From positions 3,162,001 to 3,226,000 of the forward strand of contig NC_068567.1 in the NCBI RefSeq assembly GCF_025698545.1: DNA of 64,000 nucleotides. The letters are read 5' to 3'. The notes beneath the pieces are model-generated. The model saw only the letters and a program-made list of their open reading frames with translations. It was not told the DNA's origin and ran no database searches. The position numbers and the translations under genes were made by a program. The stretch is from Gossypium raimondii. Lineage: Eukaryota > Streptophyta > Magnoliopsida > Malvales > Malvaceae. The stretch's first letter is position 1, and every line of letters starts with the position of its first letter. Of this stretch, positions 44,895 to 61,233 are shown in pieces.

Positions 44895-46020
44895 AAAATA
44901 ACAGTAACAGATCAGGCCGTTAATTTTCCCTTAAGTGCACCGTTTCATTTAACCCGTCCCTTATCCGCACCGTTTAACTAATTCAATGCGTACCGTTTGT
45001 TCACTTCGTTTTATTTCTCTAGTTTTAATTTTATCCCAAAGGTTCCTAAACTTCAAATTATTTTAATTAATCTCTAAACTAAAATCTTTAATTTAACTAT
45101 TAAATGAAATGTTAGATCTTATGTGACATATTTTAGAAAAAATGAATATTGTAAAATGATGTTTTAAAATTATTCACTCTTTTCTTTTCTATTTTACTTT
45201 ATTTTGTTTCTTATTTTTAAAACTTATACACATTCTATTTCTCTAAAATTTTCATTTTTAGGTCTCATTTGACAGTTAAATTAACGGTTTTAATAACGTA
45301 AAAAGCTTATGGATATAACATTAACAATTTTAAGAATGTAATTAGAATATTTTGAAGTTTAAATAACAATCATAATTTAAGAATACTTGGTACAATTTAC
45401 TCTTTTCAAAATATAAATTCTTTACCCATTATCCAGACCCAATTATAATTTCTACCCACAACTAATAATTTATACATATGACCCAAAATTAAAATCAATT
45501 AATAAATTAAAAAAATAAAAATACTGAACACCATAGCATATCATTTTCAAATCTTAAATTTATAATATTTTAAATTTTCATTCTTTTGAAATAGCCTTTT
45601 GGAGAAATCTCATTACTTTAAAGGCAATAAACAACATAAATTAATAGATTTAACAATTTCACATCAAAATAATAAATAATAATAATGTGGATTAACTTGC
45701 CAAAAAAAGTCGATTCTATATTGTCGATTTAGAGGAAATTTGGTTCAGCTGCAATTTTCACCCTCATGGTTGAGCATCTATATAACAGTTTTTTTCCCTA
45801 GAAATAGTAAAGAAGAGTAAACAATGGGAGCAGCAGCAGCAATTAAAATGCAGAGTCATGCACAAAAGGGTAATCATTACAACAGGAAACATCTCTCATC
45901 TCTCATCTCTTGGAAGAAAAAATGCAACCAATTACTAGATAATTCCTGAGCTAAAGTAGCAAATGTGACAAAACACTGTTCGTCTCTAAAAACTATGGCC
46001 AGCCCAAAATCCGGGCAAAA
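44895..46020. other. Intergenic DNA and RPN2 3' UTR
   Basis: 44895-45750 is AT-rich with no feature. About 45800-46020, downstream of the RPN2 stop on the minus strand, is likely its 3' UTR. Confidence 0.4.
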
Positions 46021-49000
46021 TCAGGATGTGAACTCAAAAGGCTGAGGGGGCTGAGGTTCATCATCAACAGCCATAGCTGATGAGGAACTCTGTTGACCTA
46101 CTGCTGATCCACCCGCTGGAGATGCTGCTAATGCAGGCGCATCTGTTAGGGACAGTGCCTCTGGTTCATCAGGGCGCAGGTCTCTAAGAAGAACAAACCC
46201 TGATGGTGCCAACTTCACGGGCGCATATCGGCTGTCTTCTAGAAACTTAATGAACTTCTCCTGAGCAGGAACCACTCTTGCTGGGTTGGTCAAAATCTCA
46301 AATGATGGCTCCGGCTCAGCTTTCTTCTCGGGAGGACCATCAACCTATCCAATTGAAAGATTCAATCAAAACATGAATCAAAAACACTAGACAACAATGC
46401 ATTTGAAGTAAAATTTGGTGGTTTTATTTTTGGTTTCAATGAAATTTTAGCCTAATGCCTGACACAACCCAATGACAAGTATAAAAATTTCTAATATTCT
46501 GAAATTATATTTAAATCACCAAAGCAACTGAAAAAATGACCAGTTCTCAAAACTCCCACCAGACAAAAGTTATTAGTACAATAAAAGATAAGACTTCTAT
46601 ATATAGATGATATACATATATATATAGCCACAAAACAAGGATAACTTATGACTCTTACCTGCATAGCTTCCCCATCCTTCTCACTGCTTGATTTCCCTTT
46701 CACAGTAATTGAAGCAGAAGATGAGGACTCTGCCCCAGATGATTTCTCAGCATTTGCCTTTTGTTCCGCCTCTTTCTTAGCCCTAGCTTTAGCCTTTGCT
46801 GATGTTGACAGGACAGCAGTTGGAAGTTTGACTGCTGATGTCGTGGTGGGAACAGTAGTAGGTTTTGGATACTCGAAAAGTGAAGGTTTTGCATGTGATA
46901 AGAACTCGAACCTTGGAACTTTCAGGTCGTAGTTCAGTCCAATAAAGGCTGCAGGTGAAAATGACAAGCTGACAAAATAAATGAGGGGATACCAATACCA
47001 AAACTGGCTAAAAACAGCAAGACCAACGACTGCAGTGATTTTGTCATGCTTTGTCTTGGAAAGCAATCTTATGGTTACATTTCTTCCACCAGCATCAAGG
47101 ATCCCAGAGGCCAAGATTGCTCCCATCTTGCTCATTGTGTCTTCATGCTTATCCAGTATAATTTTTTCAAGTTGACGCCTAGATTAGGGAGACATAAAGC
47201 AATGTATATTTAGAATTACCACACATCAGAGGAAAAGAATGTTAATTACAACATAAGATGATGATATATACCTGAATGTCCCGACACGAGAATCACTTGC
47301 TTCATTGATCTGAATCATGACCATAGCCATCGCAATAAGAGCACCTTGGCGAACAAAATCAACAACATCTGATGTCAAGGGTTCTAACAATGATATGGCC
47401 TCACTCAATCCAGTGCCAGCACATGAAATACCCACTGCAAGTGCCGCACCATATCGAACATGAGGGTTGTAAGACTCAGACAGTAAGGAGACAATTCGAG
47501 GAGTCTGCAGTGTTGACCAGACAAAACAGTGAGATATTCACAAATTCATAGCCAAACGACTGACCCAAACCTACAATACAGCTAGAACAAGACGGGAAAA
47601 GGTGCAAAAAACATCAATCACAGACAGCTGAGTAAAAACAGCACTACCTGCTCTGGCTCTGAGTAAAGGACAAACCCCAGTGCTAAAACAGCAGTTCTCC
47701 TAACATCATCACTCACATCTGATACAGCAAAGTGCAGCAGCTGACGAATAGCCTTATTGTTTGCAGTTCCCCTATAGGCCAATGCTAATGCATACATACC
47801 ACCATAACGGATAATAGGATCTTGATCCCGAGTCATCTGCTCAATTAATGTGTCTGCTTCTTCTTCCCTTCCATATACTGTAAGAGCAATCCCTAATGCT
47901 AAACCCCTGAAACCAAAGGGAAACAACAGAGAGTAAAGATCACTAACAGGATAAACCGAGCTTAATATCAAGATCGCAAAACCCCAACTTTACCTGATAA
48001 TTTTTTCATGCTGCGTCTCATGTGCATAAGCAAGCATCTCGCTTGCCTTCTCGCTAGCAGTTCCAACCATGAGCAAACCTATACTGATGCCAGCAGCTTC
48101 ACCGGCAACAGCACTGTCAGTATAAAGCACACTTTTGATGTCTTCATAGATTTCTTCATCAGCAGTTCCTAGAGCTGCCAAACCAAGTCCTAGGCATGCA
48201 CCATGTTGAATAACCTGCATAAGAAGCATCTGATGTTATATTTCACACTTACTTCAGGGCAATGCTACTTTCTCCAACAATGGACAAATTCAACTCTCCC
48301 AAACGGACCAGAGGGAAGAAAAAACAAATTGACAACCATGTATTCTTTCAAGTAGGGTGAAGTCCGCACTTTAGCATCTCTTTACTTACAGGCCTCTTGG
48401 TAGAGAGGAAAAAGAAGCTATCACAGGCCAAGAAAATCATATACCTCAACATTAGTGTTGCGTAGGCTATCACGAAGGAATTGCTTAATGCCCTCACCAT
48501 GGTTGGCATGAATGAGACCCAAAGCATATAATGCCCCACCTTCAGAATAAGGACTCCCACCACCTCCAGCCCCACCCTGGGGCAAATATGGAGCCATTAG
48601 AGACCTGCCTTGCTGCAGATGTCCTCTGTGAATAACACCAAGCCCAGCTGTTGCACTGAATTTAGCCCAATTGGTAGCTCTACTCAGCCAGTCCTGATGA
48701 TATCCGTAAAATAAGCAAATACAATATGATAATCAGCCTAAGGTGTGAATAAAGATCGAGGAAGACAAGTTTTTACCAGATTGTCCCTCAGGAATGTATC
48801 CACAGTTGTTCCAGCATGCATTATTGCATTAGCATAGATTGTAGCGCTGTGACAAACACTATTCCTCATTTCAACAGACTGCTTTATTGTCTTCAAAATT
48901 AATAGATCCGATCTAAGACAAATCACAATCAGTTAACAGTTCTCAGAAAGACATACAATAAGAATATAGTTCCATCAGAGAATAATACAAAAGAAGCTGA

Positions 49001-51966
49001 TGCCTCACTTGTTATGACTGTACAAGAATTGTAGAGTCAACTGTATCGAGGTCTCCCCAGACAAAATTCCTTTGACTTTCATCAGCCTCTCAGCATACAT
49101 AACTTCCTTAGGATCTGCCTCATGAACATTTGTAGTAATAGCAGAAGACCCATCTGTCATCTGAACATCCTCTGAAGCAGTAGAATTTTCATTTTCAGCT
49201 GGAGCAGGGTTGGTGGATCCTGGCTGTACTGGTTCTGAAGGTAGAGATTTGGGAGCAGAAAGGCGATCTCTTACATTTAACAGAAAAGCCTGGTGCTCAT
49301 TCTCCACAAGATCGAATGCAACTTGGAAAGCCAAAAGAGCATCCTCCTTATTTTCAGAACGGAGAAGTTTCTCCAATATATTTGCAACACCTTCAGGTTC
49401 ATCCAAGAACATTAGGCACTGAGAAGTGCTCAAATAATCAGGAGAAGGCAGTTTTTGGTACACTTTAACAAGAAGCCGAAGCACCTGCAAGAATCAAAGA
49501 TTAACTGGCATTACAGATCTGGTGGAATTTGCGCTAAAATTCCGGGAAAAGAGTAACTAATAAAGGAATACAAAATATTCTAATAAAAAATGTCAAAAAA
49601 AGAAAAAAATAGTGGTGATAGCATTTATACAAACTACAGAACTTTTATGGACTACTAAAATAACCTCCTTACCTCACGACGATATTCTCGGCGATATACA
49701 AAAGAATGAGAAACATGAGTGCAATATGCTAAGATTGCATGAACATTTTCACTCCTTGTTATTGCTTCCTCAAGTTTATCCAGTCTCCGGCACTCAATTG
49801 CAATTCCCATCGCTTGTTGGTATTTTCTATCCATAATACACCTAGACAAAACAACAGTAAGATACCTAGACTAACTCCAAAAATATTCGATCAGATAAGA
49901 AAGCATGTTGTACATACTTATCCAGCATTCTCTCCACAATCTCCTCCAACCTAGGGTCAACCTTTGCAGCTTCATCACTTGATTCAGCTGCCTTTGACCG
50001 AAAGCTGGCATACTCATCTATCGCCTTGGCTGAAATTAAGAGGATGACCAGTCAACTAGTTGGTATATCAAATTCAAAACAATAGAAATATAATATAATC
50101 AACAAGCAAATATTTAGGGTTTCCTAAAACCCCACGTGCAGCAAAATAAAATCACAATCAACATACTAATAGATTTCAATTAATCAAACTGTTATTAAGG
50201 TCACAATATGTATCAAACAAAACAAAGTTCTTACCAAGGAGAGTATGCACATGATCAGAATCCTCAGAAACATCAAAAAGAGGGCCAGCTCCAAGAGCAT
50301 AAGACAACGAATCATTAAGTTCACCCAAGTAATAAAAAACCTGATGGAAAGAACAATATAAACCAAATAACTAAAAGGCCACAAGTAAAATAAGATTATA
50401 AAGAAGGCATCTACTTCTACCACTTCTCATGTACAAACTGTAAATGCAAACAGTGTTCCCGAAACCAAACTGCAGCATTGTTTTGACATGATAGTGTCCA
50501 ATGAAATTTATATTTTTACATAAGTTTGTATACAAAGACATTGTCAGTAAATGTACCAAATAAGTTATTTTTTTAGAAGAAAAAGATAATCAAAATCTTA
50601 TTACCAACCAGTATTGACCATAACAAGCTGGTAAATCTGGCAGAGACCGGTAATACTGAAATGGGCTGGTACAAAAATCATAATGGTATGATACTGGTAC
50701 CATTTCAAACCAATACAGGTACTGTACTGATGAAATTGGTTTCATGTCTCAAAACTGAAGATGATAATTTGATACTATTCCTTGGTTAGTAGTACAGGTA
50801 GTTAATGAAAACATTAAGAATTAGATAAATTAAAGAGAACATCAATCAGGCTAACTTCTTGTTGCACCTATTGGCCTCAACAAAAAATGTACCTAGACAC
50901 TATGGCGCAACACCTAGGCACATACCTTAACATAACTGCACAAGAATCGTAATAAGCACAAAGTTAAGGTACTTCACAAGCAACACCTACAAGCATACAC
51001 ATAGACTAAGAAGGACAAGAGAGGAGGACCTTTGAGACAAGAAGCGCAGCAAGTTGTCTCTGATGCTGGCCAAATTCTTCATCTTCATATAAGCTTTCTC
51101 TGAAAAAGACAAGCATAATATCAGTATTAGCATCTGAAACTCATATGGAATCACACTCCCGTTACAGGCCACATAATTTAGATACCATCTAAGCATTGTG
51201 CTATATAAACTTAAAATCTGCGTAAGCATACAAATGAAGACAAACCTAAGCATCTCCCACCCTTCTCCCCCTTCCTCCCCAACTCAAAACAGATACATTA
51301 GACTACAAGAACTTAGTTTAGAGGAAAAATTTAAAAGCCACCAGAGTCATTGTTTTTATTCAATCAGAAGTTAAAGACTTCCTAAGCAAAAACCCACCAC
51401 ATACATATTGCGCAATAATACATATAGATAATTTCTTTAAGTTCTTCCTAATCTGAAAGTTATATATCTTTTGCAGAACATAGAGATTGACTAAAGCAAT
51501 CAATAACATATACCCAAAAAATTGCTATAATTTAGTTGAATCTTAAATTTCACCCTTTACCAGATAAACCTAATCGGAAAACAAAAACTTTGAAACATTC
51601 CCCAATCTCCACAAGCAAATGAAACAACCGAAGCATACCAAAATTCCAAATTTGCGCACTTAACTTACTGAATTCAAACTAACCTCTCACTCTTCCCTAC
51701 AGTAGCTAAACCAAAACATCGAATTTCATTTTCTTCAATGTTCCCACCCACCAATCAGACCAAAACCTGAACCCAGCTAACTAGAAGAAGAAGAAAAAAA
51801 ATCAAGCTTACATTATAGGAACGCTGGTGGAGATCTCGGGCCAAAATTGATCAACGAACCCAATTAAATTAGTGAGAGCATGTAATTTCAACTGAGGATG
51901 GCTCTCGTTAAGCATCGCTAATAAGCCACCAGCCGAGCTGACCATCGTCGCCGCTGATGCCGCCAT
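46021..51966 (-). CDS. RPN2: 26S proteasome non-ATPase subunit RPN2 (PSMD1)
   Basis: The thirteen exons on the minus strand are 51966-51812, 51099-51030, 50340-50235, 50029-49918, 49841-49673, 49484-49009, 48912-48777, 48693-48445, 48214-47994, 47906-47648, 47504-47272, 47178-46659 and 46344-46021. All are GT-AG and in phase, giving 1009 aa. Protein starts [14 protein letters not shown] and ends [11 protein letters not shown]. Middle exons carry the proteasome/cyclosome repeats ([49 protein letters not shown]) that form the toroid. A Lys/Ala/Glu-rich linker ([15 protein letters not shown]) precedes the conserved C-terminal domain. RPN2 is the scaffold of the regulatory particle base and helps dock the ubiquitin receptor RPN13. 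The length fits plant RPN2. No damage is seen. Confidence 0.96.
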
Positions 51967-52764
51967 TACTATACTTTCCCCAAAATCAAAATCCAAACTT
52001 CGAAGGGATTCTTCAGTAATAAAAAAGAAGATTTTTTACTTAAGGTAACTTTCACCGGAAAAAGTGAACCGTCGACGGTACCAATACTAACCCCAACGAG
52101 GAAGCGACGACGGAGATTTAAAAAAATGAAAATGTTTGCTTAAAAAAAGGAAAAGGAAATTAAAAACTGTAGGAGCTGTTTTTATAGTGAACTTTGAATC
52201 TGGTCGAAGAGTCCAACAATAATATAATTATGTTGAAGGAAAAGAAATCGACTTTTTTCTTCTAAGTAAAAAATAAGTCTGTGTATTTTTATTTTTGTAA
52301 ATATATATTTTATTTTAGAATTTTATTTTAAATTTTAAATTTTAAATTTACTTTTAATACTATTAAAATTATTTTGTTAAATTTAAACTTATTAATTTTA
52401 CTAGTTATGATTTTTTTTAAAATATTACATCAATAAACTTAATAAAAAGAATTAACAATATTAATTATTTGTCCTAAATTTTAAAATTTTAAAATAAAAG
52501 AAAATATAAATATTTGTGATATATATTTTTTAAAATTCAGTACGCGATTAGGTCTTTTGATTTCTTCAAATTTCTCCTTATAATTTTACTTTTTTCATTA
52601 ATTAACTTCAAATATATTAATTTTTGTCTAAATAGCTTGACGGATATTTTTAGTGCTGTCATATTAAATTAATAAAATTAATTAAATACTTGAAAACGTT
52701 TTTTAATTAAAAAACAATTATAAAACAAAAGTTAATACAACTGAAATTATTTGGTATTGCCTGA
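51967..52764. promoter_or_regulatory. RPN2 promoter side and AT-rich spacer
   Basis: 51967-52150 is the probable leader of RPN2. Beyond that the sequence is AT-rich. No proteasome-type cis element (TGGGC) could be assigned with confidence. Confidence 0.35.
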
Positions 52765-55700
52765 GTTTGGGGTGTGTTTAGAGAGCTATTTGGAGAGAGT
52801 GATTTGTAATTATCTGGGTTCGATTTTGGAGTTGTAATTATCCATTGGGAGAGGGTAGATTGTGTTTTAGTCAATAGTTATACCGGATAAATTGTTGAAT
52901 AAAATCATTATCTGAGTGAAGTTCCAACATAGATAAATCTGAATTGCGCTAACAAATATTGTGTGTTGATTCTTTATTTGCTAATCTCCTTTACTCACTT
53001 ATATTTTAGATTTGTTATGCAAACTCTCTAATTCTATCTTAACTCCTGTTCTAATAGAAGATAAAATAAAATTGTTTTGACCATTAAGTTGGAAAGAAGT
53101 GCAAACCAAAGTCTTTTTCAATTAGTATTCAAAGTAGGCTTCAAAAGTTATTGAAGACAATCCAATGTTTGGTTTGTTGAAATCGAGCCCATGAGAAAAG
53201 GAAGCTAGCCTCACAAACCTTATTGCTTGTATGTTCGTCAAACTATGTCTACAGAAAGCTAGTATGGAGGCTTTTATCTTGCCCATTGATGTTACAGCTT
53301 GGGAAGCTATTGAAGATGAATGGACTCGACCTATTGTGACTATTGTTGATAGCACCTCATCCCCTTGAATAACAATTGATGCAAACATACAAGCAAAGAA
53401 TGGAGTAAGGGAAGTAACTATGCTATTGATCTTTGGTTATACATTGATTGACTTATGATGATTGATTTCATGTAATGTTTTTGAGCGGAGCAACACCTAA
53501 TGGCTTGGAAGTAGATCTTGGGGACATGCTATATTGAAAATTATGTGCCATATGATGGGCTAAATTTACAGTCGGTAACTTGATGATGATCACTAGGCTT
53601 TATTGCTTGATTGATTTAAACTGTTTGTGATTTATGACATTAATACTATATTTTTTTAGATAATTTTGGAGCATATAAAGGGGTTTTTATCATCCTGAAG
53701 AGTGAGGTTGTGTTTAACCAAAATACTGTCACATTGGGTTAAACTATTTTTTTTTCTTTTACTCACATGATTTTTCTTCTTCTCTAAAAGAGTATGTTAC
53801 TTTCTTTTTCTTTGAAGAAAACAATTTGACATAAAATGTGAGGGTGAAGAAAGCCTAGTGTTGAATCAAGTCTGATGACAATTCAAATAATAAGTTTCCA
53901 ATGGTGGATGCTAGTAGGGATAAGCAAAGTTCTCATTTGAGCAAACTCAAGGCTATAGCTACAATTATTCAAGAGAAATATGTTGATGATATATATGATT
54001 GAAGGGATGATTGAGGGTAGGTTTTTGACAAGAATACTTTTTATGAAGATGATGATAAAGTTGGAGGAAAATCTGAAGAAAATGAGACTATCCTAAATCT
54101 TGTTATAACAAGAAGTGGAACAAAGTAAGATGAAAAAAAGTTGTCTTCGATGGAAAATTCTTACTCGAGCAATGAAGGTGAATCAAATACTGATGGTGCA
54201 AGCTTTCATATAGATGAAGCAAGTAAGGCTCTTATCAATCTTCTTAAGGCCATAAATGATAAAGGGAGACTCGTTCGAAAAGAGAGTAAGACTATGTTAT
54301 GAACTGGCGTGTGGAAAAGATGATATCAACAATTATGCTACTGATTTGGTTGTTGGTTGCTGCTTTTGTTGGTTGTAGTGATGAAATCACTTCCTACATG
54401 TTTTATTTTCAAACTTGAAGTTGGTTTGTGGTTGTGCTTGGTTTTGTTCTTAACCCCTATTACTTTATTAGATGTTTATGCATTTTGTTGAGATTATTTA
54501 GAGAATATCATAAGGCGAGAAGAACTTTTTTTGACATCTTTGAAAATAGGGAAAATAATAATGGCAACAATAAACTGCCTTATGGTGCATGGTGCATGGT
54601 GAAGATTTGATGACTCAAGGTAATACGAGGAGTTTAAGCAAGACAATTGGTGATGCATACTCTTAGGAGGAGTTTTTATTTAATTCACTTTATTTGCGAT
54701 TGTTGGAAACTTTGACTGCTTGTCCCATTTCATGTTTGATTAAAGTTAGAGCAAGCTAGTTTAGAACAATCAAAGTCTTTGTGTTTGCATGTTTAACTTT
54801 TGATTAAATCTCGTTAAAGCAATAGATGTGGAGATAGTTCATGGCCCAACCTTCTATAATCATCATCATCATCTACTTATGTAACTTGGAGAAGAGGTAG
54901 AGTAGTTTGAAATGCTTGAAAAGGTTATACTTATCCTCATCTTTTGCGAGTTTTGAAGTTGATGGAAAGCTACTTTATAAAGAGCTTTATTTGAATAATT
55001 TTCGAGATAATATTAGCATTTAAACATGTAATAATGACTTATGATTAACTTCCTCTTTAGCCATTTTAGGGGTATGTTTAAACACTCTTTGTTAGGGATT
55101 TTTATAGAGAGATATTGCATGTAAATGAGATACTTGGGGAGAAGGTGATTTGTCACAATTTGGGCTTAATTTTGAGGCTGCAATTATCTATTGGGAGATG
55201 GTAGATTGAGCTTTAACCAATGGTTATACCATATGAATTGTTGAATAAAATCATTCTCTGAGCGAGGTTTCGTCCATATAGAATTGGTGAATCCAAACTG
55301 CGTTAACAAATATAGTGTGTTTGTAACACCCCCTTACCCGAGAACGTCGCCGGAATCGAGTACGAGATGTCATCCAATTTAACTTACCAATTCGGAGCAT
55401 AAAAATTTGCTTTTAAAATTAAATTCACTTTTCACAACAAAACTGTCCACCTGCGCGACTGTCACTAATTTACTTATAACTCAAGTTACGAGACTCGAAA
55501 TTTAAATCTGTAAATTTTCCCTGAAACTAGACTCATATTCCTACTTACCATAAAATTTTCAGAATTTTTGACTTAGCCAATTAGTACAGTTTATTCATTA
55601 AAGTATCCCCTATTTCACAGCTCGACAGATCTGACCTCTTGCCACTAAAAATCAATTATCTCTTTGTACAGAATTCATATAAGGTTACCATTTATTTCTT

Positions 55701-56549
55701 TTGAAAATAGACTCACTAAGGAATCTAGAAATATAAATTATGACCTATAATTATTTCTTTACAATTTATAATGATTTTCCAAAGTCAGAACAGGGGACTT
55801 CAAAAACCATTCTGACCCTGTCTCACTAAAATTAAAATATCTCAAAATACAGAATTCCTTTGCCTACACTGTTTCTTCCATATAAAAATAGACTTGATGA
55901 GATTTAATTCCATATATAATTCACTCTCTAATTCCATTTATACTATTTATGGTGATTTTTCACATTCACGTCACTGCTGCTATCAAAGAAACTGCTTCTT
56001 TGAATTAGTTAACATTTAACATACATAACACCCAAAACATAATTTTTACTAACCATTTCAATAGCTAATCTTAGCCATATCATATGAACATACTCAAAAT
56101 GATTAAGACTCTATACATGCCATAGTTTTAAACATTCTGAAAAGCACATAATTTCCGAGATGATTATGATAGTGTGATATGAGCTCCTACGATCCCCAAT
56201 TCGACCAAGTTCAAATCACTATAAAACAAAGGAAAAGAAGAAAGGTCTAAGCTACTAATAGCTTAGTAAGTTATATGAAAATAATAGGTACTTATTTAAT
56301 AATTAACACTTTTAACATATAACTAATCAAAACATTTCTTAGCCATTTCAATCACTTACAAATGCACAATCTTACCAATTCATTTGCATATACATTTTCA
56401 CACTTAACTTTTATCACATATACTTATTCTTTCAATTGTACCTGCATACACACTTCATTTCATATTCACTTTAATTCATTATTAATCCCGTTGAACACTC
56501 GGAATATACACAGATACGTAGAGATTTAGCACATAAGTGCAACACTGAT

Positions 56550-56664
56550 ATGTAGCCGAAGCTACCACTGTTATGTAGCCAAAGCTACCACTGAAATGTA
56601 GCCGAAGCTACCACTGTTATGTAGCCGAAGCTACCACTGAAACGTAGCCGAAGCTACCACTGAT
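56550..56664. repeat. Five tandem 23-bp units, each a small hairpin
   Basis: The units read ATGTAGCCGAAGCTACCACTGTT or its ..GAA variant, five times without gaps. Each contains GTAGC-CGAA-GCTAC, a perfect 5-bp stem with a 4-base loop (one unit has CAAA as loop). The TT/AA ends alternate between units, suggesting an older 46-bp dimer period. Confidence 0.9.
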
Positions 56665-57973
56665 CAATAATACTGGAAATGTCCACGGGCCTGCTCACAC
56701 AAGCTGTCAGGTGTCTGCAACACATGCTAGATCACCAAGCACCCGGGACTCACTGTAACACTGTAACACTGATCTCTAGTGACATGTCACTTGTATCCAC
56801 TTCTATTCCTAAGTTCAACCGGGAATTTACACTTAACACTTTATTTTAAACACTTTATCACTTGAATAATTCATGAACAATTTTCCTTCCACATTCAATA
56901 TTGATTCACATATCAAATAAAATTCACAATTTATAAAATATATTACTATTATTTACACATAACTTACCTCGGATGCAAAACGACTATTTTTGTAATTTAG
57001 TCGATAACTTTCTCTTTTCCCCGATCACTTGCACTATTTCTTCTTTCTTGATCTATATTAACACAATTTAATACATTTTATCAACATTTCATTCAAATAC
57101 AATTCATACACAACATTTTGGCAAATTTACATTTTTCCCCAAAACTTTTCAAAAATTCCACTTTTGTCCCTAAGCTCGTAAAAATAAAAGTCACTAAATT
57201 CTTAAATTTCAAACTTCACTAAATCATATTTCATGCTCATAACAGCCCTCAATTTCACAAAATCACAACTTTATGCACACTTTACCATCTTTCACAATTT
57301 AGCCCTTTTTCAACATTTTCATCAAAATTCATCTAGTAAAACTTGCAATTAACACTTCAAACATTCATTATCTAACATCACTAATCAATTTACAATTATA
57401 TCATGAATGGGTCAATTTTTAAACTTTAATTTCATTTAAATTAAATAATAGAAACATGAAATTCAAGCATCAATAAGCATAAAAATACGAAAATAGTTAA
57501 AAACGGGGCAAGAAATCACTTACAATTGAGCTTAGAAAAATCAAGAACCTTAGCTATGGTAACATGAAACTTTCGATAGCAAGCTTCTGATTTTGAAGAA
57601 GATGGACACTTACACTATGTTTGGTTTGGTGTATTGGCATAGCCAATACACCCCTAATCGGTGGGCCCCACCTAATCCGGCTCTATTCCGTCGTTTGGTT
57701 TGATGTATTGCTAATACGCGTGTAATCCATTACCTTCCTAATCGGTGAAAACCACCGATTTCTATTCCCCCTCTTTTGCCCAGATTAGCTAACGCTTCAG
57801 CAAACCTCCCTGTTTTACCCTCCCCCGATCCCCTTTGTTTCTCTTCTGTTCCTTCTAGCTTCATCCGCTTCTGGGTCTCCAGGTTACTGCAACTGTATAA
57901 GAGAAAGGCCTTTGTCTTCTAATTTCCTCATTCCGCACTTCGGTTCTCTCTCTTTGCGGCATCTATCATAGGT

Positions 57974-59413
<1,440 letters not shown>

Positions 59414-60049
59414 GGAATTGGTAGGACTTTGATAAACCATGGCAGTGGACACTTCTGTTTTTTATTCAGTACTTTATAAGTTACCTATTTTGTGTTCCGA
59501 ACATAATATGAATGTTCCGTTATTTAAGTTGAGATGTTATTGAAGAGACAAAGAGATGAGAGTGCTTGATGTGGTTGTTTTGACCACATTAAATCGCCCT
59601 GCCTGTTGCTGATAATTAGTACTTAAAAAAGAGACAATTAAAGGAAGAAATCAAATTGAGGAGCAGATGAAATTATACAAGTCTTTCAAAAATATTGTTA
59701 TGAATTTCTAACCCAGCCAATAGAAGCAAAGAAAAAAATATTAATTGGAGCAATTGTACAAACTTCTGTTTGAAGTTAAATACAAATGTCGTAACACTAT
59801 TGAAATCAAGCCTTTCAACCTGCATTAACAATGGAAGAGACTGCAGTTCATCAACGTCAAATTTTATATGTTTTATGAACATGATTCTTTCTATCTACAG
59901 ATACAGAAAAAAAATTTTGGAACTTTATACTACAAAAGTCAATTTAATAATCCCCGTTCTAATACTGCTTATGTTGTTTGGCTTGTTTCAGTTGGAAGTT
60001 CATCGAGAACAAACATTTTTCAAATTATATATTTTCAAATTTTCTTTTA

Positions 60050-60525
60050 TAGTATCATATATTATGATTTGAGTAAATTCATATAAGAATATTAATTATT
60101 AAGAATTTTATTAAATTATATATTTTAATTATAATATATTTAATAATAATTATGTTAATTTATATTTTACAAGTATCATATATTATGATTTGAGTAAATT
60201 CATATGAGAATATTAATTATTAAGAATTTTATTAAATTATATATTTTAATTATAATATATTTAATAATAATTATGTTTAAATATGATTAAATTATTTATT
60301 ATTGATATTAATAATCTTATTAAAATTTAAATAACAATAACAATAATAATTTACCAAAATAAATTTCGCTAATTATTAAGAATTTTATTAAATTATATTT
60401 TAATTAAAATATATTTAATAATAATTATGTTTAAATATGATTAAATTATTTATTATTGATAATAATAATCTTATTAAAATTTAAATAACAATAACAATAA
60501 TCATTTACCAAAACAAATTTATGCT
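60050..60525. repeat. Complex AT-rich tandem repeats at the element's right side
   Basis: AGTATCATATATTATGATTTGAG..AATAATTATGTT recurs with a period of about 121 bp (60051 and 60172). A second block (AAATATGATTAAATTATTTATT..AAATTTAAATAACAATAACAATAAT) recurs at about 60280 and 60435. They are non-coding and lie between the S5 gene and the right TIR. Confidence 0.8.
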
Positions 60526-61233
60526 AAGGGTATTCTAGTCATTTTAGTTTTTTCCAGTATGCTATTACACCTCTATTCCATTCAACCAAACACAAGATTA
60601 CTATTACGCCTCTATTCCATTACATTCAACCAAACAGTTGATTTGCTATTACACCTCTATTCCATTACACCTCTAATCCAATACAACGAACCAAACGTGC
60701 CCTTATTTTCTCTTTATTTTGTCTTTTTCCCAATTTGGACAAAAATGCCCTTGACCCATTACTTAGATATTTTTCTAGAAATACCCTTTTGTGTCCATAA
60801 CACTAATTTATGGTCTAATTCCACATAAACACTTCCAATTTCATGCAATAATTCAATTAAGTCATTTAATCACTAATTAGACACACTTTGCATTTTTCTT
60901 GATTTAGTCCTAAAAATTCAATTAGGCACTAAATCATTAAAATTTTCTATCCATACTTTCACACAATATTTCAATCAATCAGTAACTAATAAAAATTTAT
61001 AAAATTAAACTATTTCACTTCGGATTTATGGTTACGAAACCACTATTCCGATTAGGCACTATTTCGGGCTATCACAGTGTTGATTCTCTTCTTATTTATC
61101 TTTTTCACTCACTTATATTTGGACTTGTTATTCAAACTCTTCAGTTCTGTCCCAACTTCTATTCCAACAGAAGATAGAACAAAACTGTTTTGAACATTAA
61201 GTAGGAACGAAGTGCAAACTGAAAGCTTTTTCA

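Noticed and set aside
46648-46932. A plus-strand frame of 94 codons
   Set aside because: It lies antisense to RPN2 exon 12, whose Lys/Ala/Glu-rich coding creates open frames on the other strand.
51808-51996. RPN2 start at the upstream Met (MDFDFGES)
   Set aside because: RPN2 proteins begin at [14 protein letters not shown]; the ten preceding codons lie in the leader.
56550-56664. CRISPR-like regular repeat
   Set aside because: There are no spacers, the units are contiguous, and this is a plant LTR; it is a minisatellite.
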